A stretch of 64,000 nucleotides of DNA. It comes from Phytoactinopolyspora limicola. Its GTDB lineage: Bacteria; Actinomycetota; Actinomycetes; Jiangellales; Jiangellaceae. A program made the position numbers and the translations under genes. The notes beneath the pieces were generated by a model, which saw only the letters and a list, made by a program, of their open reading frames with translations, had not been told where the DNA came from and searched no databases. Below, piece by piece: positions 26,049-35,145 of the stretch (its first letter is position 1; each line of letters opens with the position of its first letter). Location: contig NZ_JAAOEN010000008.1 of the NCBI RefSeq assembly GCF_011320225.1, positions 178,299 through 242,298 on the forward strand, read 5' to 3'.

Positions 26049-27187
26049 TGGCCGCGAAGGACCATGCCGCCGCCAAGGTGACCACCGTCCACGATCAGCT
26101 GGTCCGGCTCTCCGAACAGCTGCACGCCCATCCCGAGACGGCCTGGGAAGAACACCGGGCGGCGCGATGGGTCGGCGAGGTGCTGGCCGGCCATGGGTTC
26201 GACGTCGCCGCCGGCTATCTCGGGTTGGATACCGCCCTCCACGCGACGTATGGGACGGGACCGTTCCGCGTCGGGTTATGTGCCGAGTACGACGCGTTGC
26301 CCGGCCTGGGCCACGCGTGCGGGCACAACGTGATCGCCGCCATCTCGGTGGGGGCAGCTCTCGCTCTCGCGCCGCTGGCCGACGAGCTGGGCATCACCGT
26401 CGAGGTCTACGGCACCCCCGCCGAGGAGGGCGGCGGCGGCAAGATCGAGATGCTGGATCGCGGTGCGTTCCACGGCCTCGACTTGGCCATGATGGCTCAT
26501 CCGGCGCCGGTCGACGTCGCTGAGGCGCGGCCATTCGCGGTGTCCCATTCCCACGTCTCCTACCGGGGCAAAGCGGCACACGCCGCGGCCTACCCGGAGC
26601 ATGGTGTCAACGCCGCCGACGCGTTCACCATCGCCCAGGTAGCGGTTGGCCTGCTCCGTCAGCAGCTTCCGCCCAGTGTCCGGGTACACGGCGTGGTGAC
26701 CAACGGCGGTGCGGCCCCGAACGCCATCCCGGAGCTGACCGAGGGCCGGTGGTACGTACGCGCGGAGTCCATGCACGAGCTGGCCGAGACCGAGGAACGG
26801 GTATGGCGTTGTTTCGAGGCCGGCGCTCTCGCCACCGGATGCGAACTCTCGGTGGTGCCGGAGAGTAAACCCTACGCCGAGTTCCGGGCCGACGACGCTG
26901 CCCTGACGGCGTATCGCCGCAACGCCGAGGAGCTGGGCCGGGTGTTCGCGGCGGGAGGCACCGCCGCGCGGATGAATCGTGCCTCCACCGACATGGGCAA
27001 CGTCTCGCAGGTGGTGCCGGCGATCCACCCGTACGTCGGCGTCAACTCCCTGCCAGCGTTGAACCACCAGCCCGAATTCGCCGACCACTGCGTCGGAGTC
27101 GACGCCGAGCGGGCGATCCGGGACGCCGCCACCGCGCTGGCATGGACCGCGATCGACCTGGCCAATCGACGCGGAGGCGGAGCGTGA
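26045..27187 (+). CDS. M20D-type amidohydrolase
   Basis: 380 residues, ATG overlapping the DUF1028 stop. Metal-binding motifs are present: AEYDALPGLGHACGHN (Cys92, His94) and GTPAEEGGGGK (Glu127, Glu128), with His in MAHPAP. The Cys metal ligand marks the M20D branch, which includes aminoacylases, IAA-amino acid hydrolases and p-aminobenzoyl-glutamate hydrolases. It would split an amide linking an acid to an amino acid. The next coding region starts within its stop codon and is an aspartate ammonia-lyase remnant, which suggests an aspartate-conjugate substrate in the ancestral pathway. Confidence 0.88.
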   Translation: MMAAKDHAAAKVTTVHDQLVRLSEQLHAHPETAWEEHRAARWVGEVLAGHGFDVAAGYLGLDTALHATYGTGPFRVGLCAEYDALPGLGHACGHNVIAAISVGAALALAPLADELGITVEVYGTPAEEGGGGKIEMLDRGAFHGLDLAMMAHPAPVDVAEARPFAVSHSHVSYRGKAAHAAAYPEHGVNAADAFTIAQVAVGLLRQQLPPSVRVHGVVTNGGAAPNAIPELTEGRWYVRAESMHELAETEERVWRCFEAGALATGCELSVVPESKPYAEFRADDAALTAYRRNAEELGRVFAAGGTAARMNRASTDMGNVSQVVPAIHPYVGVNSLPALNHQPEFADHCVGVDAERAIRDAATALAWTAIDLANRRGGGA

Positions 27188-27968
27188 CCACGGCGGGTGG
27201 CGCCCAGCCGCGGCACGAGCGCGACTTCCTCGGCGAGCGGGTCATCAGCGGCGACGTCTAGCTGGGCCTGCTCGATGACGACGTCGCCGAGGTGATCGAC
27301 CAAGCGGCCCAGGACGTGTGCTCCGGCGCACTCGACCGCCGATCGTGTCCGCGGTCGACCTCATCGAAGCGACCTCCGACGTGGGCTGCTTCGTCCAGGT
27401 GTCGGCGACCCTGAAGCGAACGGCGATCAAAGTATCCAAGATCTGCAACGACCTGCGCCTGCTCTCGTCGGGTCCCCAGACCGGCCTCGGTGAGCTGCGG
27501 CTGCCAGCCCGCCAGGCCGGTTCCAGCATCATGCCCGGCAAGGTGAATCCGGTCATCCCGGAGTGCGTGAACCAGATCGCCTTCGCCATCATCGGCAACG
27601 ACGTCACCGTCACCGTCGCGGCGGAGGCCGGCCAGCTCCAGCTCAATGCCTTCGAGCCGGTCATCGCCCACAAATTCTTGGAAGGCATCGACTGGATGGT
27701 GCGTGGACTCGACAGTCTGCGCACCCTGTGTGTCGACGACATCGAGGCCAACCGGGACCACCTGGCCGCGATGACGGACAGCAGCGTCGGTGTCGTCACC
27801 GCTCTCACGCCGCACATCGGCTACGCCACGGCAACGATCATCGCGCGCCGCGCGCTCGCCGGAGAAGGGACGGTCCGCGAGCTGGTGCTCCGTGGTGGAC
27901 AGCTCACCGCGCAGCAGCTCGACGACGTCCTCATGGTAGAGAACCTGACCGGCAACACATCGTGGTAG
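27184..27968 (+). pseudogene. aspA: Aspartate ammonia-lyase pseudogene
   Basis: GTG 27184 overlaps the M20 stop and begins a typical AspA N-terminus (RHERDFLGERVISGDV). The next codon is TAG (27259-27261) where relatives have Tyr. After a scrambled stretch the frame of 27318 continues with the C-terminal part: KVSKICNDLRLLSSGPQTG and the fumarase/aspartase signature GSSIMPGKVNPVIPE, ending at 27968. About 200-240 central residues are missing. It is therefore inactivated by an internal deletion with a frameshift and an in-frame stop. The intact ancestor would have turned aspartate into fumarate and ammonia as the last step of this operon. Confidence 0.85.
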
Positions 27969-28008
27969 TCCGCTGGGCGGACTCTAACCCGAGGATAGGC
28001 TCGCGAGG

Positions 28009-28689
28009 ATGTCGATCCATCCCGAGCGGGCCATCCATAACTGGTTCATCGAAGAACGCGAGTATCACCGCCAAGAGCAGCAACGTGGCCGGCGGCACGC
28101 TTACGAACGCGTCGATTCGGCGAGAGCCGCGCTGGTGGTCGTCGACCTCGTCCCGTTCTTCGCCGAACAGTTGCCGTATGTTCACGGCATCGTGCCGCGT
28201 GTGAACCTGCTAGCCGATGTGTTCAGGGAGACCGGAGGGACGGTCGCGTGGGTCGTTCCGGGCTACTCGACGCCAACTGCCAAAGACCGAACGTTCTTCG
28301 GCGATGAGGTCGCCGAACTCTATGCGCGATCCGGCGGTTCCGGCGAACCCATGACCCGGCTGTTAAACGAGCTGACGCCCTCCGAGGACGACATCGCGGT
28401 GGAGAAGAGCGTATACAGCGCCTACTTTCCAGGCAGTAGCCCGCTGCCGGAACTGCTCGCCGCACGGGACGTCGACACGTTGGTCGTGGCCGGCGCAGTC
28501 ACCAACGTCTGCGTTGAAGCGACCGTCAGAGATGCCAGCACCCAGGGACTTCGCGTCATCCTGGCGGCCGACGCATGCGCTGCCAGACGCGACCAAGACC
28601 ACAACGCGACATTGCACACCATCTACCGCAGCTACGGTGATGTGCGACCGACTGAAGAGATCGTCGGCCTGCTCCGCGAGCACCGCTGA
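28009..28689 (+). CDS. Isochorismatase-fold cysteine hydrolase
   Basis: 226 residues, 40 bp after the aspartase remnant. The Asp-Lys-Cys triad is visible: Asp46 in VVVDLVPFF, Lys133 in EKSVYSAY and Cys168 in TNVCVEAT. The cis-peptide segment AGAVTNVC is typical. Homologs include nicotinamidase, N-carbamoylsarcosine amidase and ureidoacrylate hydrolase; the substrate cannot be fixed. An N-terminal extension of about 40 residues is longer than in small members. It may belong to the FMO operon or have its own promoter. A strong terminator follows. Confidence 0.88.
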   Translation: MSIHPERAIHNWFIEEREYHRQEQQRGRRHAYERVDSARAALVVVDLVPFFAEQLPYVHGIVPRVNLLADVFRETGGTVAWVVPGYSTPTAKDRTFFGDEVAELYARSGGSGEPMTRLLNELTPSEDDIAVEKSVYSAYFPGSSPLPELLAARDVDTLVVAGAVTNVCVEATVRDASTQGLRVILAADACAARRDQDHNATLHTIYRSYGDVRPTEEIVGLLREHR

Positions 28690-28713
28690 CTCACGGAGTC
28701 CTGTCAGCCTGCT

Positions 28714-28768
28714 GGCTCAGAGTTGCGGATAGCGGCGGATCCGAGGGGTCTATCCGCAATTCTGAGCC
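28714..28768. terminator. Bidirectional terminator hairpin
   Basis: A 19-bp stem with one mismatch (28714-28732 pairing with 28750-28768, beginning GGCTCAGA and ending TCTGAGCC) encloses a 17-nt loop. It lies between the convergent hydrolase (ends 28689) and ABM monooxygenase (ends 28837). Confidence 0.75.
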
Positions 28769-28836
28769 ACGAGGTCGACTCGAGAACGTGGTTGCAACCT
28801 TCTCGCTTCCGGGTAACGCGGATCCGCGATGCCCGG

Positions 28837-29139
28837 TCATGTTGTGCGTTCTCCGGTCAAGGACCGCGTGTTGGCGATGTCGTATTCGGCTACCGAGGCC
28901 GACAGCATCGCGGCGCTCTGGTCGTCGCTGGGGCCGCTGCCGCGGAATGCTTCGACCGCGGCCCGGGATTCCCAGCGCTCGTAAATGTTGATGCGGCCGG
29001 CGTCGTGAAGGTCGGCACTGATGGCGAAATCGAGGCACCCATCGGCCTGGCGGGCCTGTTCGACGATGCTGACGCAGCCGGCGAGATAGGAGTCGCGCTG
29101 GTGAGGTTCGACGGTGATGTGTCCTGCGACGATGACCAT
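28837..29139 (-). CDS. Antibiotic biosynthesis monooxygenase (ABM) domain protein
   Basis: 100 residues, a single dimeric alpha-beta barrel domain. Signatures are VAGHITVEPHQRDSY at the start, GCLDFAISAD in the middle, then YERWESRAAVEAF. Bacterial ABM proteins include quinol and polyketide monooxygenases and many with unknown function. It is monocistronic. The 220 bp upstream, before the divergent DUF222 gene, show no clear regulatory repeat. Confidence 0.85.
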   Translation of the reverse strand: MVIVAGHITVEPHQRDSYLAGCVSIVEQARQADGCLDFAISADLHDAGRINIYERWESRAAVEAFRGSGPSDDQSAAMLSASVAEYDIANTRSLTGERTT

Positions 29140-29363
29140 CGGGTGTGCTCCTTGCCTGGGGGTGTTCGCGTCGGGTCGGTCCTAGTTGTGCGTCACTGTT
29201 TAGACAGCGCGGAACGTCGAGATTCATCGGCATCGTTCTCCGCCGCCAGGTATGTCGGTGAGTGCTGGCAGGTAGGGATTTATCAGTGTTTAACGTTGGT
29301 TTGCGCCCGGTAGACGTTGTTTGGTCGCCGACGTTGTCGGTGGCGGCCGGTAGGGTCGGATAT

Positions 29364-30926
29364 ATGTTCGAAGATGATGCCTTGGCAGGTCGTTCGCCGC
29401 ACCCGGTGGGTGAGGTGCTGGACGCTGCTGAGGCTGTTTTCGATCGGGCGGGCGAGGTGGATGCTTGGAGTGTCAGTGATGATGATCTGCTGGAGGTTCT
29501 TCTCCGGTGTCATGCGCTTGCGGCCCGCCAGGCTGAGCTGTTCCTGCGCCTTCTTGCCGAGGCGGATACTCGTGATGTCGGTCGTCGCATGGGTGCCTCG
29601 TCCACGACGGCATGGATCCGCGACGTCCTTCGGATTCGCCCCGGGGTGGCCAAGGCTTCGGTGGACCTCGCTCATCGGCTCAAGGCGCCGGCAGAGGCCG
29701 AGGATTATGCCGCCAACCCCGGCGTAGGGGCTGGTGGCCGTTCGATGCCGGCTACCGCGGCGGCGCTGGCTGCCGGACAGGTGTCGGTTGATCATGCCAC
29801 CGTCATCTCGAAGACCATGGCTCAGCTGCCCACCGACGTCAGCAGCGAGGATGCTGCCAATGCGGAGGCTGATCTTGCTGCTTTCGCTCGGGAGTATGAT
29901 CCGGGCACGCTGCAACGGTTGGCGACGCACCTGCTGCATGTCTTGTCGACCGAAAGCCTTGAACAACGTGAGGAACGCGCGTATCGCAAGCGTCGTCTGC
30001 GGCTGGTAGACAACGGCGACGGCACGGTACGCATCTCTGGGTTGTTGTCCAGCGAAGACGCCGCCACGGTCCGGACCGCTCTGGATCCACTCGCCGCGCC
30101 CAGTCCCGCAGCCGACGGCGAACGTGATACCCGGGCTGGCGAGCAACGCCTGGCCGATGCCCTCGTCGAACTCTGCCGCCGCCACTTGCAGGCGGGGACA
30201 CTACCGAGCAGCCACGGTCATCGACCCCAGCTGTTGTTGCTCGCTGAGCTGACCGCCCTTATGGGCGCCCACAGAGACGAGGACACTGCCGCAAGCGGGT
30301 CTGCGGCACCTGGCGGTGACGAACCGACGGCTGCTGGTGGTGCCGCTGGATGCGGATCGTGGTCGCGGCGTTGGTTGGAAGACACCTGGGCGGCACGTTT
30401 CGGTGTGGCACCTGGTGAGCTGGCCTGGGGTGATCCCGTGTCGACGGAGACGCTGCGTCGGCTCTGCTGTGCTGCCGATGTCACAAGTGTGCTGGTTGAT
30501 CCGCATGGTGTCCCTTTGCGGGTCGGGCGCGCCGAACGCACCGTCACCGCCGGTATCTACACCGCGTTGGTTACCCGTGACCGGGGGTGTGCTTTTCCCA
30601 CGTGTACGCGGCCGCCGGCCTGGTGTCATGGCCACCACATCCGGCATTGGGCTGATGGTGGCGATACCGACATGGACAACATGGTGCTGTTGTGCGGGCA
30701 TCATCACCGGGTCATCCACCACGGCGGGTGGGATGTGCGGATGGGTCCTGATGGGCATCCCGAGTTTCTGCCGCCGCCGTGGGTGGATCCCGACCGGGCG
30801 CCACGCCGAAACACCAGACCCCGGCCTGACCACCAACCCCCGCCCGGACACCGGTCGCGAAGACATGGCCGGCAGAAACATACCCGCCGTCATGACCAGG
30901 CACAACAACCGCCACCTCACAGTTGA
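29364..30926 (+). CDS. DUF222 / HNH endonuclease domain protein
   Basis: 520 residues from ATG 29364 (family-like start; earlier in-frame starts add unconserved sequence). DUF222 spans about residues 20-390. The HNH module near 405-465 is intact: CAFPTC, CHGHHIRHWADGGDTD, NMVLLCGHHHRVIHHGGW. Both zinc and catalytic residues are present, unlike in the paralog at 10359-11687. A basic, His/Pro-rich tail of about 35 residues follows. The family's biological role is unknown. Confidence 0.87.
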   Translation: MFEDDALAGRSPHPVGEVLDAAEAVFDRAGEVDAWSVSDDDLLEVLLRCHALAARQAELFLRLLAEADTRDVGRRMGASSTTAWIRDVLRIRPGVAKASVDLAHRLKAPAEAEDYAANPGVGAGGRSMPATAAALAAGQVSVDHATVISKTMAQLPTDVSSEDAANAEADLAAFAREYDPGTLQRLATHLLHVLSTESLEQREERAYRKRRLRLVDNGDGTVRISGLLSSEDAATVRTALDPLAAPSPAADGERDTRAGEQRLADALVELCRRHLQAGTLPSSHGHRPQLLLLAELTALMGAHRDEDTAASGSAAPGGDEPTAAGGAAGCGSWSRRWLEDTWAARFGVAPGELAWGDPVSTETLRRLCCAADVTSVLVDPHGVPLRVGRAERTVTAGIYTALVTRDRGCAFPTCTRPPAWCHGHHIRHWADGGDTDMDNMVLLCGHHHRVIHHGGWDVRMGPDGHPEFLPPPWVDPDRAPRRNTRPRPDHQPPPGHRSRRHGRQKHTRRHDQAQQPPPHS

Positions 30927-31043
30927 CGAACACCTTCGTCGTCTGTTTGCCCAGGTGTGGGCACACGCGCCCGAGGTTACGCGACCAATCAGCTCGCCAT
31001 CAGGCGAGCGGTTGGCCGCGAGACCTGGCCTGAGCGCGGGGAG

Positions 31044-31160
31044 GGGCTTTCCATCGTTCCGTCCCAGCTGAGTCAGCGGATCAAACGCTTGGGGCGCGAC
31101 GTTGGGCGGCTCTGTTTGGGCGCACCACCCGGCACGTCCCCCTCACTCCCGCCGAGCTGA
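31044..31160 (+). pseudogene. LysR regulator relic
   Basis: A short piece of a LysR N-terminus: SIVPSQLSQRIKRLGRDVG in one frame (31047-31103), continuing as ALFGRTTRHVPLTPAE in the +2 frame (31109-31156). Together they match the HTH and wing, with a frameshift at about 31103. Nothing of the effector domain remains. It sits in the 418-bp gap between the DUF222 gene and the copper operon; the rest of that gap holds only the CsoR-like operator. Confidence 0.6.
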
Positions 31161-31243
31161 CCTACTTCCGCTTGCGTTACCGGGGCTATCCCGGCCACCT
31201 GCACCGCTACGGCGGCTTTGGTGGGAGTTCCCATTGCTGGAAT

Positions 31244-31260
31244 ATACCCCTACGGGGTAT
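31244..31260. promoter_or_regulatory. CsoR-type copper operator
   Basis: ATACCCC-TAC-GGGGTAT is a perfect 7-3-7 palindrome, the G-tract operator style of CsoR/RcnR-family repressors. It lies 85 bp upstream of the small membrane protein that starts the copper operon. No csoR gene is in the window, so the repressor must be encoded elsewhere. Confidence 0.75.
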
Positions 31261-31344
31261 TGGTTATGGCCCGGCAGAAGCGAAGTCGATCGTGGGAGGG
31301 AGCGCCATGAAGAGAACGAGCCACGCCGCCGGGAGAGGTGCGTG

Positions 31345-31545
31345 ATGAGGGCATCGATCAAGCTCGGTGGCTACCTGTGTGTTCTTGCGGTGGCGTTCGC
31401 CGCCACCTACGGGGTCGGTGCGGTCACCGGAAGCCCTATCGACCGGTCCGAACGGGACGGTGATCACCAGTCGGATACCCGGGGCGATCACAACGACGTT
31501 GGTGAGACGCGCTCCGACGACACCCGCGGCCCGGCCGAGCACTGA
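31345..31545 (+). CDS. Small membrane protein of the copper operon
   Basis: 66 residues from ATG 31345, preceded by GGGAGAGG. One membrane segment (LGGYLCVLAVAFAATYGVGAVTG, residues 7-29) is followed by a charged tail rich in Asp, Arg and His that could bind metal. It lies 21 bp upstream of copA and downstream of the CsoR-like palindrome. Similar small proteins occur beside actinobacterial copper ATPases, but their role is not known to me. Confidence 0.72.
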   Translation: MRASIKLGGYLCVLAVAFAATYGVGAVTGSPIDRSERDGDHQSDTRGDHNDVGETRSDDTRGPAEH

Positions 31546-31566
31546 TACACGAGAAGGAGCAGCATA

Positions 31567-33885
31567 GTGACGATAGGTACGGCTAGAGGCGCGGCTGAGA
31601 CAAGCGCCGCTGCCCCTAGCACCCCGACACAGGTGGAGATCTCGATCGGCGGGATGACGTGCGCGTCGTGCGCCAATCGGATCGAGCGGAGCCTGAACAA
31701 GGTCGATGGTGTCACCGCGTCGGTCAACTTCGCGACCGAGAAGGCGAAGGTGGAGTACTCGGGCGGGGTCTCGCCAGAAGAGCTCCTCGCCGTGGTCGAG
31801 AAGGCGGGCTACGACGCACGTTTGCCGTCGGAGCCGGCCGCAGCGCCGGATGGGGAGAACGCCGGCGACGGTGCTCGCGCCTCGGGCGACGAGGAGCACA
31901 ACCGTGAGTTGCGGTCGTTGCGGACCAGGCTGATCGTCGGCGCGGTGCTGTCGGTGCCCGTGATCGCGATGGCGATGGCGCCCGCGCTTCAGATCGACTA
32001 CTGGCAGTGGCTGAGCCTGACCCTGGCTGCTCCGGTGATTGTGTGGGCAGGGTTACCGTTCCACCGCGCGGCGTGGGCGAACCTGAAGCATGGCACCGCC
32101 ACCATGGACACGCTGATCTCCATGGGCACCAGCGCAGCTTTACTGTGGTCGCTTTACGCGCTGTTCCTCGGCACAGCCGGCGAACCGGGTATGACACATC
32201 CATTCGAGCTCACTATCGCGCGGGTGGACGGCTCGTCGAACATCTATCTCGAAGTTGGCGCCGGGGTGATCACGTTCATCCTGTTGGGCCGCTACTTCGA
32301 AGCGCGATCCAAGCGGCGAGCGGGTGCGGCGCTGCGTGCGTTGCTAGAACTCGGTGCGAAGGAAGTCTCGATCCTGCGCGATGGACGCGAGGTCCGCGTC
32401 CCGGCCGACCAACTGGCGGTGGACGATGTATTCCTGGTTCGCCCTGGTGAGAAGGTCGCCACCGACGGCGTCGTCGTCGAGGGCGCCTCGGCCGTCGACG
32501 AGAGCATGCTCACCGGCGAGTCCGTGCCGGTGGAGGTGACGGCAGGAGATCGGGTCGTAGGGGCCACCGTTAATGCCGGAGGCCGGCTCGTTGTCCGCGC
32601 GACGAGGGTGGGCGGCGACACACAGCTGGCGCAGATGGCCAAGCTGGTGGAAGAGGCGCAGACGGGGAAGGCGGCGGTACAGCGGCTGGCGGACCGGATC
32701 GCTGGTGTTTTCGTGCCGATCGCCATCGCGGTTGCTTTCGCGGCGCTCGGTTTCTGGCTGGGTTCCGGAGCCCCTGCCGCGGCCGCGTTCACCGCCGCGG
32801 TAGCTGTGCTGATCATCGCCTGCCCGTGCGCCCTAGGGCTGGCCACACCGCTGGCCCTCCTAGTTGGTACCGGCCGTGGCGCGCAGATGGGGGTGTTGAT
32901 CAAAGGACCGGAGGTTCTGGAATCAACCCGCAAGGTGGACACGGTTTTGCTGGACAAGACGGGCACGGTCACCACCGGGCAGATGACCCTCGTAGACGTC
33001 GTCGCGGCGGAGGGGGTGGCCGAGACCGACGTACTGCGCCTGGCCGGAGCCCTGGAGGACGCCTCCGAGCACCCCATCGCACAAGCCATCGCGAAGGGAG
33101 CGCGGCAGACGATTGGTGAGCTGCCGGCTGCGGAGTCGTTCGCCAACGTCGAAGGTTTGGGGGTTCAGGGTGTCGTCGACGGGCACGCCGTTGTTGCCGG
33201 GCGGGAGAGCCTGCTCGCCGACTGGTCACAGCCCCTCGGCCCAGCGCTGGCCGAGGCCAAGACTGTCGCGGAGCGGGAGGGCAAGACCGTCGTGGCGGTT
33301 GGCTGGGACGGAGCCGCACGGGCGATCTTGGTGATTGCCGACGCGGTTAAACCCACGAGTGCCGAAGCGATCGGGCAGCTCCGGGAGCTCGGCCTGACGC
33401 CCATCCTGCTCACCGGTGACAACGAGACCGTCGCGCGTACGGTCGCGGCCGAGGTGGGGATCGACGAGGTGATCGCCGAGGTCCTGCCGAAGGACAAGGT
33501 CGATGTGGTCAAGCAGCTGCAGGCGGATGGCAAGGTCGTTGCGATGGTCGGTGATGGAGTCAACGACGCCGCTGCGCTGGCGCAGGCCGACCTCGGTCTG
33601 GCCATGGGCACCGGGACCGACGTCGCCATCGAGGCGAGTGACCTGACGCTGGTGCGTGGTGACCTGCGGGCCGCGGCCGACGCCATCCGGCTATCCCGTA
33701 AGACGCTGAGCACTATCAAGACCAACCTGGTCTGGGCGTTCGCGTATAACACCTCGGCTATTCCGCTCGCTGCGGCGGGGTTGCTGAATCCGATGCTGGC
33801 CGGCGCGGCCATGGCGTTCTCGAGTGTCAGCGTCGTGGCCAACAGCCTGCGTCTGCAGCGCTTCACTTCGTCGAACCGATCCTGA
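31567..33885 (+). CDS. copA: Copper-exporting P1B-type ATPase
   Basis: 772 residues from GTG 31567 (AAGGAG upstream). One N-terminal heavy-metal domain carries M-x-C-x-x-C at residues 30-35. The P1B hallmarks are the CPC motif at 419-421, the phosphorylated Asp463 in DKTGT, TGES in the actuator domain and GDGVND at 662-667. Eight membrane helices are expected. The CPC motif and the neighbouring CopZ and CsoR-type operator support Cu(I) export. The 138-bp gap after it holds only a GA-rich stretch and the copZ ribosome site. Confidence 0.93.
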   Translation: MTIGTARGAAETSAAAPSTPTQVEISIGGMTCASCANRIERSLNKVDGVTASVNFATEKAKVEYSGGVSPEELLAVVEKAGYDARLPSEPAAAPDGENAGDGARASGDEEHNRELRSLRTRLIVGAVLSVPVIAMAMAPALQIDYWQWLSLTLAAPVIVWAGLPFHRAAWANLKHGTATMDTLISMGTSAALLWSLYALFLGTAGEPGMTHPFELTIARVDGSSNIYLEVGAGVITFILLGRYFEARSKRRAGAALRALLELGAKEVSILRDGREVRVPADQLAVDDVFLVRPGEKVATDGVVVEGASAVDESMLTGESVPVEVTAGDRVVGATVNAGGRLVVRATRVGGDTQLAQMAKLVEEAQTGKAAVQRLADRIAGVFVPIAIAVAFAALGFWLGSGAPAAAAFTAAVAVLIIACPCALGLATPLALLVGTGRGAQMGVLIKGPEVLESTRKVDTVLLDKTGTVTTGQMTLVDVVAAEGVAETDVLRLAGALEDASEHPIAQAIAKGARQTIGELPAAESFANVEGLGVQGVVDGHAVVAGRESLLADWSQPLGPALAEAKTVAEREGKTVVAVGWDGAARAILVIADAVKPTSAEAIGQLRELGLTPILLTGDNETVARTVAAEVGIDEVIAEVLPKDKVDVVKQLQADGKVVAMVGDGVNDAAALAQADLGLAMGTGTDVAIEASDLTLVRGDLRAAADAIRLSRKTLSTIKTNLVWAFAYNTSAIPLAAAGLLNPMLAGAAMAFSSVSVVANSLRLQRFTSSNRS

Positions 33886-34023
33886 CCGTTCGGCACGAAA
33901 GAGAAGCCGGCGTGAGGAGGAGGGGAGAACAAGGGACAGAGCCAGGACTCCGACACATTTCTTGGCACACACCGGTGCCAGATAGGGAACTACCCAACCA
34001 CTTCCGAGCAGGAGGAGATCTCG

Positions 34024-34248
34024 ATGGAAAGCACCGAATACAGCGTGACCGGCATGACGTGCTCGCACTGCGAGCGATCGGTTGCCCAGGCGGTCAACAC
34101 GATCGCTGGGGTGAGTCAGGTGGCCGTGGACGTGCGAGAGGGCCGGCTGGCCGTGACTGGTGATCAGACGGTGGCGCCCGAAGCCGTGATCGCGGCGATA
34201 GAAGAGGCGGGCTATTCGGCAGAGCATCATCCGGTGGATCAGGCGTAG
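34024..34248 (+). CDS. copZ: Copper chaperone (HMA domain)
   Basis: 74 residues, ATG preceded by AGGAGGAG. A single ferredoxin-like heavy-metal domain with GMTCSHC (Cys13, Cys16). It would deliver Cu(I) to CopA. The Ser-His between the cysteines is typical of bacterial CopZ. It lies 138 bp downstream of copA in the same orientation and is probably part of the copper regulon. Confidence 0.92.
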   Translation: MESTEYSVTGMTCSHCERSVAQAVNTIAGVSQVAVDVREGRLAVTGDQTVAPEAVIAAIEEAGYSAEHHPVDQA

Positions 34249-34260
34249 GGCCGGCACCGG

Positions 34261-34425
34261 TCCACCTTCGCCGCCAGTCGGGGCGCAAGCGAACTCGGCA
34301 ACTTCGACGCGCTCACCGAGGGGTTCTCGGCCGCGTTTGTTGGCGCCGCGATCACTGCCGGGGCGGGCGCCGTACTCGCGATCATTACGTGGCGGAAGAT
34401 CTCGTCGCGCACTGGCGCCGAGTAA
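34261..34425 (+). pseudogene. C-terminal relic of a DHA2-type MFS exporter
   Basis: A 54-codon frame without start: the end reads DALTEGFSAAFVGAAITAGA and then LAIITWRK, matching the last loop and helix of EmrB/QacA-type exporters. Everything before is gone, replaced by the copZ region. It ends in TAA just before a strong terminator, which may have belonged to that exporter. Confidence 0.6.
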
Positions 34426-34442
34426 CAGGGAGTGCCGCGAAA

Positions 34443-34480
34443 GGTGGCTGGCCCGGTCGGACGGGATCGGGCCAGCCACC
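34443..34480. terminator. Terminator after the copper region
   Basis: A perfect 13-bp stem (GGTGGCTGGCCCG, 34443-34455, with CGGGCCAGCCACC, 34468-34480) and a 12-nt loop. It closes the copper region before the DUF488 gene. Confidence 0.8.
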
Positions 34481-34635
34481 GTCGCATGCGCTCAACGCAC
34501 CAAGCACGGCAGGCGTTCGGTTGTCGCGCGCGTTGAGGTACTTGCCGGGTGGCAACACCGGGCCTCGGAGCTGGCTGCCGAACTCTGCTGGAATACCCGA
34601 CACAGGGTGTCGTGATTCGCTGGGAGGCTGGACGC

Positions 34636-35145
34636 ATGATGAGTGAGCGACAGTCAGGTGATCTACATAGGGTCGCGACCATTGGTGTGTACGGTTTCAA
34701 CGGTGAGTCCTTCCTGGCCCGATTGCGGCACGGTGGTGTCCGATTGCTGCTCGACATCCGGCAGCGCCGTGGGGTTCGCGGGCCCGAGTATGCATGGGCC
34801 AACTCGCGTCGGCTGCAGGAAGCACTCGCCCGGGCTGGGATCGCCTACCAGCACCATCCGGGACTCGCCCCAACCACCGAACTGCGCCAGCTCCAGTATG
34901 CCGAGGATGAGCGCCAAGGGATCGGCAAGCGGTACCGCCGTCGCCTTGCGGCCGAGTACACCCGTCGCTACACCGCGGAGATCCTTGACCGGGCTGACTT
35001 CGTCCCGGTGGTGTCAGCACTTCCAGGCGACGGGACCGCCGCGCTGTTCTGCGTCGAGCGTGCGGCCGAGGCGTGTCATCGTTCACTGATCGCCCAGCGG
35101 CTGACCGACAAGTACGGCGTCACGATCGATCATCTGCAGCCGTGA
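34636..35145 (+). CDS. DUF488 family protein
   Basis: 169 residues from ATG 34636 with GGGAGG upstream. Family hallmarks: TIGVYGFNGESFLARL, LLLDIRQRRG, the HPGLAPT segment and ALFCVERAAEACHRSLIA, where the Cys-x-E...CHR motif is the most conserved. DUF488 proteins have a conserved E-x4-CHR signature, but no firm activity is known to me. Its stop overlaps the start of the DUF4186 gene, so the two are translated together. Confidence 0.87.
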   Translation: MMSERQSGDLHRVATIGVYGFNGESFLARLRHGGVRLLLDIRQRRGVRGPEYAWANSRRLQEALARAGIAYQHHPGLAPTTELRQLQYAEDERQGIGKRYRRRLAAEYTRRYTAEILDRADFVPVVSALPGDGTAALFCVERAAEACHRSLIAQRLTDKYGVTIDHLQP

